Origin: VAZQ01 sp045811525
Lineage (GTDB): Bacteria > Pseudomonadota > Alphaproteobacteria > Rhizobiales > Xanthobacteraceae
Assembly: GCA_045811525.1 (NCBI GenBank)
Contig: JBJMTV010000036.1
Location: 1-64,000 of the forward strand
Length of the DNA: 64,000 nt
Direction: 5' to 3'
Shown here: piece after piece, positions 1 to 8,736 of the stretch
How the letters are laid out: each line of letters starts with the position of its first letter
Position numbering within the stretch: the stretch's first letter is position 1
Position numbers and translations under genes: made by a program
Notes under the pieces: generated by a model
Databases searched by the model: none
The model's input: the letters and a program-made list of their open reading frames with translations, nothing else
What the model was told of the DNA's origin: nothing

Positions 1-207
1 CTCATGACTTACGGCAGCAACATTGCGGACGCCTATCGGCAGGTCGGTGTGTATGCTGGGCGTATCCTCAAGGGCGGAAAACCGGCCGACCTCCCGGTCG
101 TGCAGTCAACCAAATTCGAGCTCGTTATCAACGCCCAGACTGCCCGGACGCTCGGGCTCACCGTGCCACAGACGCTGCTCGCAATCGCCGACGAGGTGAT
201 CGAATGA
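1..207 (+). CDS. ABC transporter substrate-binding protein, C-terminal part (5' cut by window)
   Basis: The frame is open from base 1 and ends at the TGA of 205-207. The visible 68 residues are the C-terminal lobe end of the TrpX-like ABC_sub_bind family (PF04392 type): a YGSNIADAYRQ helix, GRILKGGKPADLPV, then the family terminus ending ADEVIE. The same terminus closes every other SBP of this family in the window. The stop overlaps the ATG of the next gene by 4 bases (ATGA), so the two are probably translationally coupled. The protein should be periplasmic; its ligand cannot be read from sequence. Confidence 0.9.
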   Translation, partial: LMTYGSNIADAYRQVGVYAGRILKGGKPADLPVVQSTKFELVINAQTARTLGLTVPQTLLAIADEVIE

Positions 208-1202
208 GGACGCGGCGGGAGATCATGATGCTGCTCGGTAGCGCGGCGGCTTGGCCGCTCGCGGCGTGGGCGCAGCCGCGCGATCGCATGCGCCGCATCG
301 GCACCATCATGGGATTGGCGGAGAAAGACCCGCAAGCGCATCTGAACGTGGAGGCGTTTCAAAAGGGGTTGCTTGAGCGCGACCTGAACGTTGGCAAGAA
401 TTTGCGGATCGACTATCGCTTCGGGGCGGCCAGCGTCGAAACGATTCGCTCGGCAGTGGCGGACATTTTGGCCACGTCGCCCGAAGTGATTTTGGCTCAG
501 GGCACAGCTGTCACGGCAGGTTTGCAGAAGCAGACACGAACCATCCCGGTCGTATTCACTGTGGTGTCAGACCCTGTGGGCAGCGGCTTCATCCAAAGTT
601 TTGCGCGTCCTGGCGGCAATCTAACCGGGTTTACCAATTTTCTTGAACCGTCGATGGCCGCCAAGTGGGTCCAGCTCCTCAAGGAGATTGCACCGCGCGT
701 TTCGCGCGTCGGGATATTGTTCAATCCGCAGTTGGCCGCCGGCGGAGGAATGTATTTCGTGCGACCGGTGGAAACCTCAGCCGCCGCGCTTGGGATTAAG
801 GCACTCCAACTAGCGGTTCAAACTCCTGCTGAGATCGATCAAGCTATCAACGCGTTCGCGCAAGAGCCGGGCGGCGGCCTGATTGCGCCTGCGGACGCCA
901 CCACTCTGCCGCATCGTGATATGATTCTTGTACTCGCGGCACGGCATCGCCTGCCGGCGGTTTATCCTTACCGCTTCTTTCTGACCAGTGGTGGCTTGAT
1001 GTCCTACGGCATGGACTATGCTGATGTGTTCAAACGTGCGGCTGAATACTGCGTCCGCATCCTTGAAGGTGAGAAGCCTGCTGACCTCCCGGTTCAGGCG
1101 CCGACAAAGTACCAACTGGTGGTGAATCTCAAGACCGCGAAGGCACTCGGCCTCGATGTGCCGCCCACGCTGCTCGCCCGCGCTGACGAGGTCATTGAGT
1201 GA
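204..1202 (+). CDS. ABC transporter substrate-binding protein (TrpX-like family)
   Basis: 332 residues, full length for the family. It opens with a twin-Arg-like leader (MRTRREIMMLLGSAAAWPL) and an AWAQ-type signal cleavage region near residue 24, so export is expected. The body has the usual landmarks: PVVFTVVSDPVGSGF, SFARPGGNLTGF, and the terminus ILEGEKPADLPVQAPTKYQLVVNLKTAK..ADEVIE. The ATG is fixed by the 4-base overlap with the preceding stop, and the gene's own stop overlaps the next start (GTGA). No permease or ATPase follows, so it must act with a transporter encoded elsewhere or in another role. Ligand unknown. Confidence 0.92.
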   Translation: MRTRREIMMLLGSAAAWPLAAWAQPRDRMRRIGTIMGLAEKDPQAHLNVEAFQKGLLERDLNVGKNLRIDYRFGAASVETIRSAVADILATSPEVILAQGTAVTAGLQKQTRTIPVVFTVVSDPVGSGFIQSFARPGGNLTGFTNFLEPSMAAKWVQLLKEIAPRVSRVGILFNPQLAAGGGMYFVRPVETSAAALGIKALQLAVQTPAEIDQAINAFAQEPGGGLIAPADATTLPHRDMILVLAARHRLPAVYPYRFFLTSGGLMSYGMDYADVFKRAAEYCVRILEGEKPADLPVQAPTKYQLVVNLKTAKALGLDVPPTLLARADEVIE

Positions 1203-2182
1203 AGCGGCGACGCGAGGTGATCACGCTCCTCAGTGGCGCTGCGTTTGCGTGGCCGCGAGTAGCGTGCGCGCAGCAGCCAAGGTCTCCGATAATTGGATTT
1301 CTGAGCAGCGGGTCGGCTGAAGCTTTCGCTCACCGGGTGCGTGCGTTTCATGAGGGTTTAAGAGAGGCCGGCTACGTCGAAGGCGAGAACGTAATGGTTC
1401 TTTACCGTTGGGCCGAGGGACAAAACGATCGGCTTGCGGCACAGGCGGGGGAGCTCGTCGGTCGGCAAGTCGCCCTGATCGCGACGTTCGGAAGTATCGC
1501 AACTTTGACCGTCAAGAAAGCAAGCACAACGATCCCCGTGGTCTTTGCTCTCGATGAAGATCCTGTGAGGCTCGGTCTTGTAGACAGCCTCTCCCGGCCG
1601 GCCGGAAACCTGACAGGCACTAGTTTTTTGGGCAACGAGGTTGTCGCGAAGCGGTTGGAGCTCCTGCGTGAGCTGGTGCCCACAGCCAAACGTCTCGCTG
1701 TCCTGGTCAATCCGACGTATCCCGCCACTCAGACCATGTTGCGCGATCTGCCGCCGGCGGCACGCGGCTTGGGGTTGGAGATCGATGTCCTCAAGGCCAG
1801 CACCACGGCCGAAATTGACGCCGCCTTTGCAACGTTTCTGCGCGAACGGCCTGACTCACTCTTTGTTGGCGGCGATCCGTTCTTCTCCAGCCGGCGTGTT
1901 CAACTTGTAAATCTGGCGTCTCGCCACGGCATTCCGTCCACGTTCAGCTCCCGTGAGTTTCCCGAGATTGGAGCGCTGATGAGCTACGGTACCAACATTG
2001 CGAACTCGTGGCGTCAGGCGGGCTTGTATGTGGGGCGCATCCTCAAGGGGTCTAAGCCGGCGGATTTGCCGGTAATGCAAGCGAGCAAATTCGAACTGGT
2101 CATCAATGCTCAGACCGCCAAAATGTTTGGTCTGACTGTACCATCCACTCTGCTGTCGACGGCGGACGATGTCATCGAATAG
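1199..2182 (+). CDS. ABC transporter substrate-binding protein (TrpX-like family)
   Basis: 327 residues starting at a GTG that overlaps the upstream stop by 4 bases. The leader MKRRREVITLLSGAAFAWP and the CAQQ region predict a cleaved signal peptide. Family landmarks are present: FALDEDPVRLGLVDSLSRPAGNLTG, SLFVGGDPFF, LMSYGTNI, GRILKGSKPADLPV, ending ADDVIE and TAG at 2180-2182. It is the third gene of a coupled tandem array. The base directly after its stop is the first base of a group II intron 5' fragment. Confidence 0.92.
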   Translation: MKRRREVITLLSGAAFAWPRVACAQQPRSPIIGFLSSGSAEAFAHRVRAFHEGLREAGYVEGENVMVLYRWAEGQNDRLAAQAGELVGRQVALIATFGSIATLTVKKASTTIPVVFALDEDPVRLGLVDSLSRPAGNLTGTSFLGNEVVAKRLELLRELVPTAKRLAVLVNPTYPATQTMLRDLPPAARGLGLEIDVLKASTTAEIDAAFATFLRERPDSLFVGGDPFFSSRRVQLVNLASRHGIPSTFSSREFPEIGALMSYGTNIANSWRQAGLYVGRILKGSKPADLPVMQASKFELVINAQTAKMFGLTVPSTLLSTADDVIE

Positions 2183-2382
2183 GTGCAGGTGGAAGACGCC
2201 AGGCAAAGCTGGTGCGGTCCAGCCGGTGCAAGTCCGGCCGCAAGGACTGGGGTCCCCTTAGTAGCGAGTGTTGCGTGGCTGCTGGCGACAGCAGTTGCGA
2301 AGCGTACACAGCGATTGCCTGGGGTGTTGTGCGGCAGCTCTATGCGAGGTGCTGATGCCCTGCCAGGGTCAAAGGCCACAGA
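2183..2382 (+). mobile_element. Group II intron 5' fragment (copy A, ORF-less remnant)
   Basis: From 2183 the sequence aligns with the 5' region of the intron at 8737 (shared blocks include GCCAGGCAAAGC, GGTCCAGCCGG, AGTAGCGAGTGTTGCGTGG, GCGAAGCGTACACAGCGATTG and CCCTGCCRGGGTCAAAGGCC). It begins GTGC directly after the SBP stop codon. Relative to copy B it has an extra block of about 12 bases near the 5' end and lacks a stretch of about 70 bases before GATGCGAGGTGCTGA at the corresponding place. No reverse transcriptase or 3' end follows. It is a dead remnant. Confidence 0.75.
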
Positions 2383-2448
2383 ATGGTCGCCTGCTGCCCC
2401 CGCGCCCCCGTCGGCGATGCCGCAGCGCCACCGCCCAGGATGGTGGCC

Positions 2449-2723
2449 TCATTTCCGAACGAGTCGTCGAGCGTTCGCCCTTACACGCGCGCGGTAGCGG
2501 CGAATAACCTTTTGCCCAGAACCGCCTCTCAGGACCGTGGCCAGTGCTTCGCCCCGGCAGCAACCTTCTCGGTCAGCATGAGCCTTGCTTCCTTGCTCGC
2601 TGCGCTACCTCCACCAGCAATTTTCGTGAGCCTCAGGGCGATGACCGTTTGCGCATCGATGCCGAGCTGCACCACCTCCTTTAACGCCGTAAACCAGATG
2701 CTGAGCACTGTGGGGGTCTCCAA
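2449..2723 (-). pseudogene. Small conserved hypothetical protein, frameshifted
   Basis: On the minus strand an alpha-helical protein reads TVLSIWFTALKEVVQLGIDAQTVIALRL.. TKIAGGGSAASKEARLMLTEKVAAGA. This resembles a short family often found near phasin genes in Hyphomicrobiales; I recognise the pattern but cannot name a function. After AAGA the frame runs into a stop, but shifting by one base restores a plausible C-terminus (ALATVLRGGSGQKVIRRYRA.., stop at 2449-2451). The lesion looks like loss of one G from a GCGGAA context near 2532. The start is uncertain; TTG at 2721-2723 is the first candidate. Confidence 0.55.
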
Positions 2724-2817
2724 AGCCGGATTGCTGGCGTTAGCGGCGCATCCAGCGGGATAGCAGCAGTGCTCGCAACTGATTTACCCCCGCACTGCGG
2801 GAGCCAGGGTCTGAACG

Positions 2818-3218
2818 CTAGGTGTTCTTGGCAACGCCGTGTTCGAACACCTTGCCCATGCCGGCCTGCAGAGGTCCTACGGACTCCCTCATGACTTTTT
2901 GAGCTGATGCCGTGAGATGCGACGCCTCTTCGGTAAGAGCTTCGCACTGTTTGCGTGCATGGGTCATCGATAGTTCAAAAACTCGGATGGCGACTGGACG
3001 CGCGTGAGCCGGCGCGCCAAGTCAAACGTGGCATTCATATTGTTCTGAGCCAGATCGATTAGCTGGACATTGAACTCCGCTACACCCCTAGAGGCCGTCC
3101 GATACGAATCCTGCATCGCTTTTGTGGTCTCGGCGGTGGCTGTTTTCGCTTTTTCGATTGTCTCTTGTGCGTGTTCGGTCCCCTTCTGGGCAAAGTTACG
3201 TACGGTGTTTTCCGCCAT
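2818..3218 (-). pseudogene. Phasin family protein, single-base frameshift
   Basis: The ATG at 3216-3218 follows a strong AAGGAGG ribosome site. The N-terminal part reads MAENTVRNFAQKGTEHAQE.., AETTKAMQDSYRTASRGVAEFN, LARRLTRVQSPSEFL, typical of phasin_2 proteins that coat polyhydroxyalkanoate granules. It then hits a stop at about 2965. One base earlier or later the rest of a phasin is present (MTHARKQCEALTEEASHLTA.., MGKVFEHGVAKNT, stop 2818-2820). Restoring one G (TTGAA to TTGGAA near 2971) joins both halves into FLELSMTHARKQ. Length restored is about 133 residues. Either recent decay or a sequence error. Confidence 0.8.
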
Positions 3219-3354
3219 AGCTAGGTCCTCCTTCGTCAATGGGTCTCGGAGCTTCGGCGATTTCTTGTGGTCAATGGGCCTTCTGCGATGTCTTATGACG
3301 GCTGGACTTCGGCGATTTCGGCACCTGTAGCTCCGACGGAATTTCTGATTTGAG

Positions 3355-3537
3355 CTAGGCCGCCGTCTCACTGTCCCGCGAAGATGGCGGTGGCACAGTG
3401 GCGAGGTGGTTGGCGGTCGCAAGAAAATCTGCCGCCATGTCGCGCAACACGACTGCCGCCCACCCTCCGGTTCGTTCGTCCAGTTCGCGGCAGCAATCGG
3501 CCTGAACGCGGTAATACCGCACATTCAGCATCAGCAT
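3355..3537 (-). CDS. Short hypothetical protein
   Basis: 60 residues, MLMLNVRYYRVQADCCRELD.., ending LATANHLATVPPPSSRDSETAA. The YYR..A..C.E start and the LRDMAADFLATA helix resemble short helical proteins common in rhizobial genomes, but I cannot assign a function. It sits upstream of the broken phasin on the same strand. A longer overlapping frame (3368-3607) has low-complexity composition and is less likely. The gene could equally be a remnant. Confidence 0.35.
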   Translation of the reverse strand: MLMLNVRYYRVQADCCRELDERTGGWAAVVLRDMAADFLATANHLATVPPPSSRDSETAA

Positions 3538-3668
3538 TGGAGAACTCGTGAAACTGCGAGTAACGCTGGTCCATTTGATAACCGAAGGAACAAGTGTACG
3601 GTTCCAAACAGAGATTAATTAATTCCGGGCATCAGCGGCCTCTGGAGCGCAGGGGCGCCGAATCCGCG

Positions 3669-3892
3669 CAACTATCCCATACCACGGGCCGGAACTACGA
3701 CGAGGTGCTGCGCGTGATCGACTCGCTTCAGCTCACCACCAAGCACAAGATGGCAAGTCCGGTGAATTGGAAGAACCGCGAGGATTTTATCATTGCGGGC
3801 TCCGTCACCGGCGACGACGCCAAAAAACAATATCCCAGGGTTGGCGGGCACCGAAGTCCTATCTGCGCATCGTGCCGCAGCCAACAGGGTAG
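3669..3892 (+). pseudogene. Peroxiredoxin (1-Cys/Prx6 type), C-terminal remnant, frameshifted
   Basis: Reading TTGRNYDEVLRVIDSLQL, KHKMASPVNWKNREDFIIAG and SVTGDDAKKQYP gives the C-terminal domain of 1-Cys peroxiredoxins. After QYP the frame is lost, but a shift gives PKSYLRIVPQPTG and a TAG at 3890-3892, the normal family end. The lesion fits loss of one C from the CCC run at about 3835 (expected YPQGWRAPKSYL). The catalytic-Cys N-terminal half is absent. The remnant ends 28 bases before the 3' end of the convergent persulfide dioxygenase gene. Confidence 0.75.
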
Positions 3893-3919
3893 GTGCGCCG
3901 GAGACCGGACCGGGGTTCG

Positions 3920-4957
3920 TCAGTGCACCAGCGGGCCGCTGGCCTTCTTCCAGGCGTCAATTCCGCCCTGGACATGGCACGCCGACGCGAGACCGGCATC
4001 CTGCGCAGCCTGCACCGCCATCGCTGAGCGCTCGCCGAAGGCACAGTAGAACAGCAGCCTCTTGCTAGCAGCCTTGGCGAGCCCGTGGAGCATGCCGCCT
4101 TCGGCGATGTTCTCCTGCAAACTTGCATAAGGCACGTGTAGCGATCCTGGAATGGTCCCGTGGCGCTCTCGCTCAGTGCGTTCACGCAAATCAATTAGAG
4201 CGACTGCCGGCTTTCCGACCAGGTTGAGCGCCTCCGCGGCAGTTACCGCCCAGCCGCGGCGCGCAATCTCTTCCTGATGGAGACCGACCTTCATGTTGGC
4301 GGGGACAGCAACATCCATCATCTTCGGGCTGCCGAGCTTCAGGTTGTTCATCAGCTCGACATATTCCTCTATCGATTTTACCTGCAGCCGCGGGTTGAAG
4401 GCTTTCTCCTCGCCGATGGTGGAGACGGTGTCGCCCTTGTAGTCATGCGCCGGATAGACCAGCGTCGGCTCGGGTAGCTGCAGAAGCCGGCCGAAGATCG
4501 AATCGTATTGCGCGCGTGGATTGCCGTTTTGAAAATCGGTGCGGCCGGTGCCGCGGATGAGCAACGTGTCACCCGTGAACACCCTGTCCGGCATGATGAA
4601 GCTATACGAATCATCGGTGTGGCCAGGGGTGTAGATCGCTTCGAGCGACAGGCCTTCAATGGTGAGCTTTTCGCCATCCGCAAGCCGCATCGAGACGACG
4701 TCCGCCTTGGTCTGCTCGCCCATTACGGTGATGCAATGAGTCTTGTCGCGTAATGCGCCGAGGCCGGTGATGTGATCGGCATGCAAGTGGGTATCGACGG
4801 CCTTCACGAGTTTCAGGTTCAGCTCGTGCACGAGCTGAAGGTAGCGGTCGACATTCTCGAGGACCGGGTCGATGATCAGAGCCTCGCCGCCGGGCCGGCT
4901 GGCGAGCAGGTAGGAGTAGGTTCCAGACACCTGATCAAAGAGTTGACGAAAGATCAT
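3920..4957 (-). CDS. Persulfide dioxygenase (ETHE1-like) fused to rhodanese domain
   Basis: 345 residues. Residues 1 to about 230 are a metallo-beta-lactamase fold with THLHADH (H57, H59, D61, H62), H113 in YTPGHTDDS, D130 in FTGDT and H171 in YPAHDYKG; the GTGRTDFQ segment is typical of ETHE1/Blh-type persulfide dioxygenases that use iron to oxidise glutathione persulfide to sulfite. Residues about 240-345 are a rhodanese domain with catalytic C305 in FYCAFGERSA. The fusion is known as PRF type and links sulfane sulfur transfer to its oxidation. Cytosolic; no signal peptide. Transcribed away from the DUF4239 remnant that starts 66 bases from its start codon. Confidence 0.9.
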   Translation of the reverse strand: MIFRQLFDQVSGTYSYLLASRPGGEALIIDPVLENVDRYLQLVHELNLKLVKAVDTHLHADHITGLGALRDKTHCITVMGEQTKADVVSMRLADGEKLTIEGLSLEAIYTPGHTDDSYSFIMPDRVFTGDTLLIRGTGRTDFQNGNPRAQYDSIFGRLLQLPEPTLVYPAHDYKGDTVSTIGEEKAFNPRLQVKSIEEYVELMNNLKLGSPKMMDVAVPANMKVGLHQEEIARRGWAVTAAEALNLVGKPAVALIDLRERTERERHGTIPGSLHVPYASLQENIAEGGMLHGLAKAASKRLLFYCAFGERSAMAVQAAQDAGLASACHVQGGIDAWKKASGPLVH

Positions 4958-5023
4958 GGCCTTAGCCTTTGTCCGATGAGCGGTCCGTGTGCTGCTTCAC
5001 ATATTTGAAGAAGGGACAAGCAT

Positions 5024-5580
5024 GTGAGTGACTGGCTGCACGAACTTCTCGTTCTATGGATGGCAGTGCAGTTTTCGGCCTTACCTACTTGGTCCCGCGG
5101 CAATCTACACAGCGGTACTGCTACTCGCAGTAGGCCAGCGAGCACTGTCGTTTAGGGCAATCTCCCTCGGGACGTTGCCACCTGTTTCGCCATTATCTTC
5201 GGACTATTCGTCGCTTTCACGACTGCCCAGGTTTGCAACGATGATGAATGGCCCAACAGGGCAGCCGCGAGGCCAGTGCGCTAAGAGCCGTCGTCGTCCT
5301 CGCCACCAGCTTCCCGGGAGAGCCAGAAGCGCGCGTTCGCGCCCTAATTCATCACTACATCGAAGATACCGCAACTCAGGAATGGTGAATGATGGCGCAG
5401 GGCACGGCCACGATGGTGGCACGCGGATCGGCCCTGAAGTCAACCTTACTCTCCGAGGTCATGGCCCGGCCCCGCGAAACTGGGTCCGACCCCTGCACGG
5501 CTCCGAGAGTCCCAAGCGTATGGCGCGGACACGCGTTCATGCTCGCTGCGCAACCATCAATCGTCCGAGCGCCTTGTGAG
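5024..5580 (+). pseudogene. DUF4239 (bestrophin-like) membrane protein, multiply frameshifted
   Basis: Starting at GTG 5024 after an AAGGGA ribosome site, pieces of one protein occur in different frames: VSDWLHELLVLWMAV, then AAIYTAVLLLAVGQRALSF, then FAIIFGLFVAFTTAQV, then EASALRAVVVLATSFPGEP and RALIHHYIEDTATQEW followed by TGA and MMAQGTATM. In order these match the N-terminal two thirds of DUF4239 proteins, which are inner-membrane proteins of unclear function. At least three frameshifts and one stop make this a clear pseudogene; the C-terminal part degrades around 5580. Confidence 0.75.
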
Positions 5581-5675
5581 CGGACCTCCACAGGCTGCGT
5601 CGCAGGAGTAGCCGCTGGGTCGGCATTGCATGACCGCGTCGGCCCTGGCGAGCAGGCATTCTACGGATGAGATTT

Positions 5676-5985
5676 ACAATGGGGATAGTCCCAGCCTTCC
5701 TCGTCGGGGACAATGACGGACCGGCTCCGATCAATGGGAATTCGGGACCGCCCGACCGCACCGAGATCCCCTTGGCAGAATCCACACGTGGAACGGCTCA
5801 TCGGCACGCTCCGCCGCGAGTGCCTCGATCACCTGCCGCAGCTCCTGAGATCGTACTTTCGTTACTACAACGAGACGCGCACGCATCTGGGTTTGGACAA
5901 GGACACTCCCCTTCCCCGCCCGGGACAACGATCTGGTACCATCGTCCACCTATCCTGTCCGGATTGCACCACTCTTATGCTCGGA
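5676..5985 (+). pseudogene. Integrase-core transposase fragment
   Basis: The reading RLRSMGIRDRPTAPRSPWQN, HVERLIGTLRRECLDHL, YFRYYNETRTHLGLDKD is the C-terminal half of a DDE integrase core (the RECLDH motif carries the catalytic Glu). A short upstream piece (FLVGDNDG) lies in another frame, and the end (PILSGLHHSYART) in a third, so at least two frameshifts are present, and part of the usual helix before the YYN motif is deleted. No terminal repeats are seen. IS481 or IS3-like origin is likely. Confidence 0.7.
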
Positions 5986-5990
5986 CCTAA

Positions 5991-6236
5991 TTTTCGGGAG
6001 GCACAGGTGTCGGTGCCATCGCGGCGCAAGCCAAATTGCTGGCACCGGCTTCTGCTAACACGGCCCCGTCGCTGGAATGTACCATCAAGGGCAATGTCAA
6101 CCGGCAGGGTGAGCGCATCTACCATTTGCCCGGAGAAGCGACCTACGCCGCGATCAACATGCAGGATTCACAGAAGCGGTGGTTCTGTTCGGAGGAGGAT
6201 GCGCGCGCTGCCGGGTGGCGACCAGCGAAGCGATGA
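5991..6236 (+). pseudogene. C-terminal domain of a thermonuclease/ExoI-like secreted protein (remnant)
   Basis: An open frame from 5991 to TGA at 6234-6236 contains CTIKGNVNRQGERIYHLPG and WFCSEEDARAAGWRPAKR. This is the short C-terminal module that follows SNase-like nucleases and other secreted proteins in Rhizobiales. The nuclease domain itself is not present; upstream sequence is the integrase remnant. The only in-frame start is a TTG at 6036, so this is more likely a truncated gene than a functional small protein. Confidence 0.5.
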
Positions 6237-6745
6237 CATGGACGCCGCTGAACCCTACGGCGCTGACACCTTGCGGGGACGTACGTAGGAAACGTAGAGG
6301 GCGGACACGTTGCCGCGTCCAAGCTGTCTGCGGCGCGCCACATCGGACAGAATCGCCAAAGTTGATCGCGTCGCTGGACGCGGCGACCATGCCCACTTCT
6401 GGCGTAATTGGCGGGGATGGAGCGGTGGCCGTCTGGGTCGACCGCATGCGGGGAAGAAGGGGCTACGCCACCGACACGGCGGCCAATGGGGAGCGGAGAA
6501 ACGGTGCAACCCTTAGCAGCTTTCGAAACGCGCACGTTTCCGACGGGGCTAGGGGATCTCTGTTGGTCGCAGCACCGGAAGGCAGCGAATGCCCGCAGTG
6601 AGCAACTGGAAATGCCTCGGTAGGGCCTGCTTCCCCTCTGGACCCATCTGCGACATTGAACTACCAAATTTGCTGTCATCCACACTGAGTGTTTCGGCGC
6701 AACTCTGTGGTAATCTGCTCCCCCCGCCTAAGATGGAGAGAACCG
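6237..6745. other. Intergenic, no recognisable gene
   Basis: About 500 bases with only short shadow frames on both strands and none with a family pattern I recognise. The 3' end supplies the leader of the next SBP gene. Confidence 0.4.
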
Positions 6746-7750
6746 ATGAGGCGACGCGAATTTATCAGCTTCGTCGGTAGCGCAGCGACGGCATGGCCAC
6801 TCGCGGGGCACGCGCAGCAGTCGGCAGGTATGAAGCGGATCGCGGTAGTCCACCCTATCGTTTCGCCCGAAACCATGAACGAGAAGAGCGAAACTCCTTT
6901 TTATCTCGGTCTATTCACCGAGTTGCGCAGGCTGGGTTACGTCGAAGGTACAAATCTAATAGTAGAACGACGTTCTGGTGAGGGGAAAACAGAACGTTAT
7001 GCAGATGCTGCACGAGAACTTGTCTTTCTGAAACCTGACGTGATGGTAGTCACGAGCTCGCGGATTTTGGCATATTTCCGCGAAGCGACGACGACAATCC
7101 CAATTATCGCTATCACCGGAGACCCAATTCTTTTTGGGATCGTTTCTAATGTATCCCGGCCAGAAGGGAACATCACAGGTTTCAGTGCTGATGCGAGCGT
7201 TGAAATTCATGGTAAGTATTTGGAGCTTTTAAAGGAAATCAAACCTAGTTTGTCCAAGGTAGGCCTTGTTTCTCCTGGGCTTTCGTGGGAGCCGTATGGA
7301 CGGCCTCTTCGAGAGACATCCAGCAAGCTGGGAGTGAGTATTCTTGGTCCTGCATTAGACCACCCTTTCGGAGAACCAGAATTTCGCGACGTGATCGCGG
7401 CAATGGCCAGTGGCGGGGCAGATGCGCTCCTTGTAACTGCGGCTGCGGAAAATTTTCCTCAACGACGGCTGATTATCGACCTTGCCGAAAAATATCGAAT
7501 GCCCGCTATTTACCCTTTTGCCGACTATGTAAAACAAGGTGGCCTTGCAGCATATGCCGTCGATATACGTGAAAACGGCACTCGCGCAGCGGGCTATGTT
7601 CACAAAATCCTTCAGGGAGCGAAGGTGGCTGACCTGCCGTACTATATGCCGACGAGAGTGCAACTCTTCCTCAACCTCAAGACTGCCAAGGCACTCGGTC
7701 TCGAAATTCCCCCGATGCTGCTCGCTCGCGCCGACGAAGTGATCGAATGA
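6746..7750 (+). CDS. ABC transporter substrate-binding protein (TrpX-like family)
   Basis: 334 residues from ATG 6746, chosen because GGAGAGAA precedes it and because it opens with the family leader MRRREFISFVGSAATAWPLA and a HAQQ cleavage region; an upstream ATG at 6689 would add 19 unlikely residues. Landmarks: IPIIAITGDPILFGIV, SRPEGNITGF, IYPFADYVKQGG, ending ADEVIE. The coding sequence is noticeably more AT-rich than its neighbours (many AAA, TTT and TAT codons), suggesting a different recent origin. Its stop overlaps the next ATG by 4 bases. Confidence 0.92.
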   Translation: MRRREFISFVGSAATAWPLAGHAQQSAGMKRIAVVHPIVSPETMNEKSETPFYLGLFTELRRLGYVEGTNLIVERRSGEGKTERYADAARELVFLKPDVMVVTSSRILAYFREATTTIPIIAITGDPILFGIVSNVSRPEGNITGFSADASVEIHGKYLELLKEIKPSLSKVGLVSPGLSWEPYGRPLRETSSKLGVSILGPALDHPFGEPEFRDVIAAMASGGADALLVTAAAENFPQRRLIIDLAEKYRMPAIYPFADYVKQGGLAAYAVDIRENGTRAAGYVHKILQGAKVADLPYYMPTRVQLFLNLKTAKALGLEIPPMLLARADEVIE

Positions 7751-8736
7751 TGAGGCGGCGCGAGTTTATCACGCTACTTGGCGGCACGGCGACGTTGCCG
7801 ATCGGGGCGCGGGCGCAGCAAACCGAGCGGATGCGGCGCATCAGCGTGATCATGGGGTTCGCCGAGGATGATCAGGTCTGGCAAGCGTACCTCACCACCT
7901 TCAGGCAGCGGCTGCAGGACTTCGGCTGGAGCGAGGGCCGGAACGTTCGGTTCGAGTATTATTTCTCCGGAGAAAGCACCGAACGCACGCGCGCCGCAGC
8001 TGCCAATGTGGTTGCAGCGGCACCGGACGTGATTTTTGTCTCCACCAACCCCGTCGTGCGGGCTGTCTTAGACCTGACACGCACCATTCCAATCGTGTTC
8101 ACATGGGTCTCAGATTCGGTCGGCAGCGGCTATGTCGAGAAGCTAGCCCGTCCGGGCGGCAACATAACCGGCTTCCACAATTACGAGCCGGCGCTCGGTG
8201 CAAAGTGGATGGGCATTCTCAGGGAGATCGCCCCGGCGGTTCGCCGTGTTGCTTTTCTGCACGTTCCGGAGATTACGGCGAATGTTGCGTTCATGCGTGT
8301 GGCGGAAGCGTCCTCGGGCGCGCTCGGCATCACGGTGTCCGGGGCAGGCGTGCGCAATGGGGCCGACATCGATAGCGTCCTGACCGAGTTTGCGCGTGAG
8401 CCGAATGGTGGCTTGATCGTAACTCCGAGCCCGCTCACTGCGACAAGACGCGACGTCATCGCCCAATCGGCTGCCCGGCTGCATCTGCCCGCCATCTATC
8501 CGTTCCGTTTCTATGCCGAGAGCGGCGGCCTGATTTCATATGGGATCGACCAGACGGAGCTGGTTCGAGAGGCCGCATCTTACGTTGATCGCATCTTGCG
8601 CGGGGCAAATCCGGCTGATCTGCCGGTGCAGCTTCCGACGAAATACCAGCTTGTGATCAACATGAAGACCGCCAGTGCGCTCGGCCTTAGCGTGCCCAAT
8701 TCACTGCAGCTGCTGGCCGATGAAATGATCGAGTAG
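7747..8736 (+). CDS. ABC transporter substrate-binding protein (TrpX-like family)
   Basis: 329 residues, start fixed by the 4-base overlap with the preceding stop. Leader MMRRREFITLLGGTATLP then RAQQ; landmarks IPIVFTWVSDSVGSGYV, LARPGGNITGF, IYPFRFYAESGGLISYG, ILRGANPADLPVQLPTKYQL, ending ADEMIE with TAG at 8734-8736. It resembles the SBP at 204-1202 more than its direct neighbour (GSGY.., ARPGGN, KW..L.EIAP), so the array is not a simple head-to-tail copy series. A group II intron begins at the next base, leaving the coding sequence intact. Confidence 0.92.
   Translation: MMRRREFITLLGGTATLPIGARAQQTERMRRISVIMGFAEDDQVWQAYLTTFRQRLQDFGWSEGRNVRFEYYFSGESTERTRAAAANVVAAAPDVIFVSTNPVVRAVLDLTRTIPIVFTWVSDSVGSGYVEKLARPGGNITGFHNYEPALGAKWMGILREIAPAVRRVAFLHVPEITANVAFMRVAEASSGALGITVSGAGVRNGADIDSVLTEFAREPNGGLIVTPSPLTATRRDVIAQSAARLHLPAIYPFRFYAESGGLISYGIDQTELVREAASYVDRILRGANPADLPVQLPTKYQLVINMKTASALGLSVPNSLQLLADEMIE

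Noticed and set aside
5991..6236. Complete small secreted protein
   Set aside because: It lacks a signal peptide and a credible start and matches only a C-terminal module of larger proteins.
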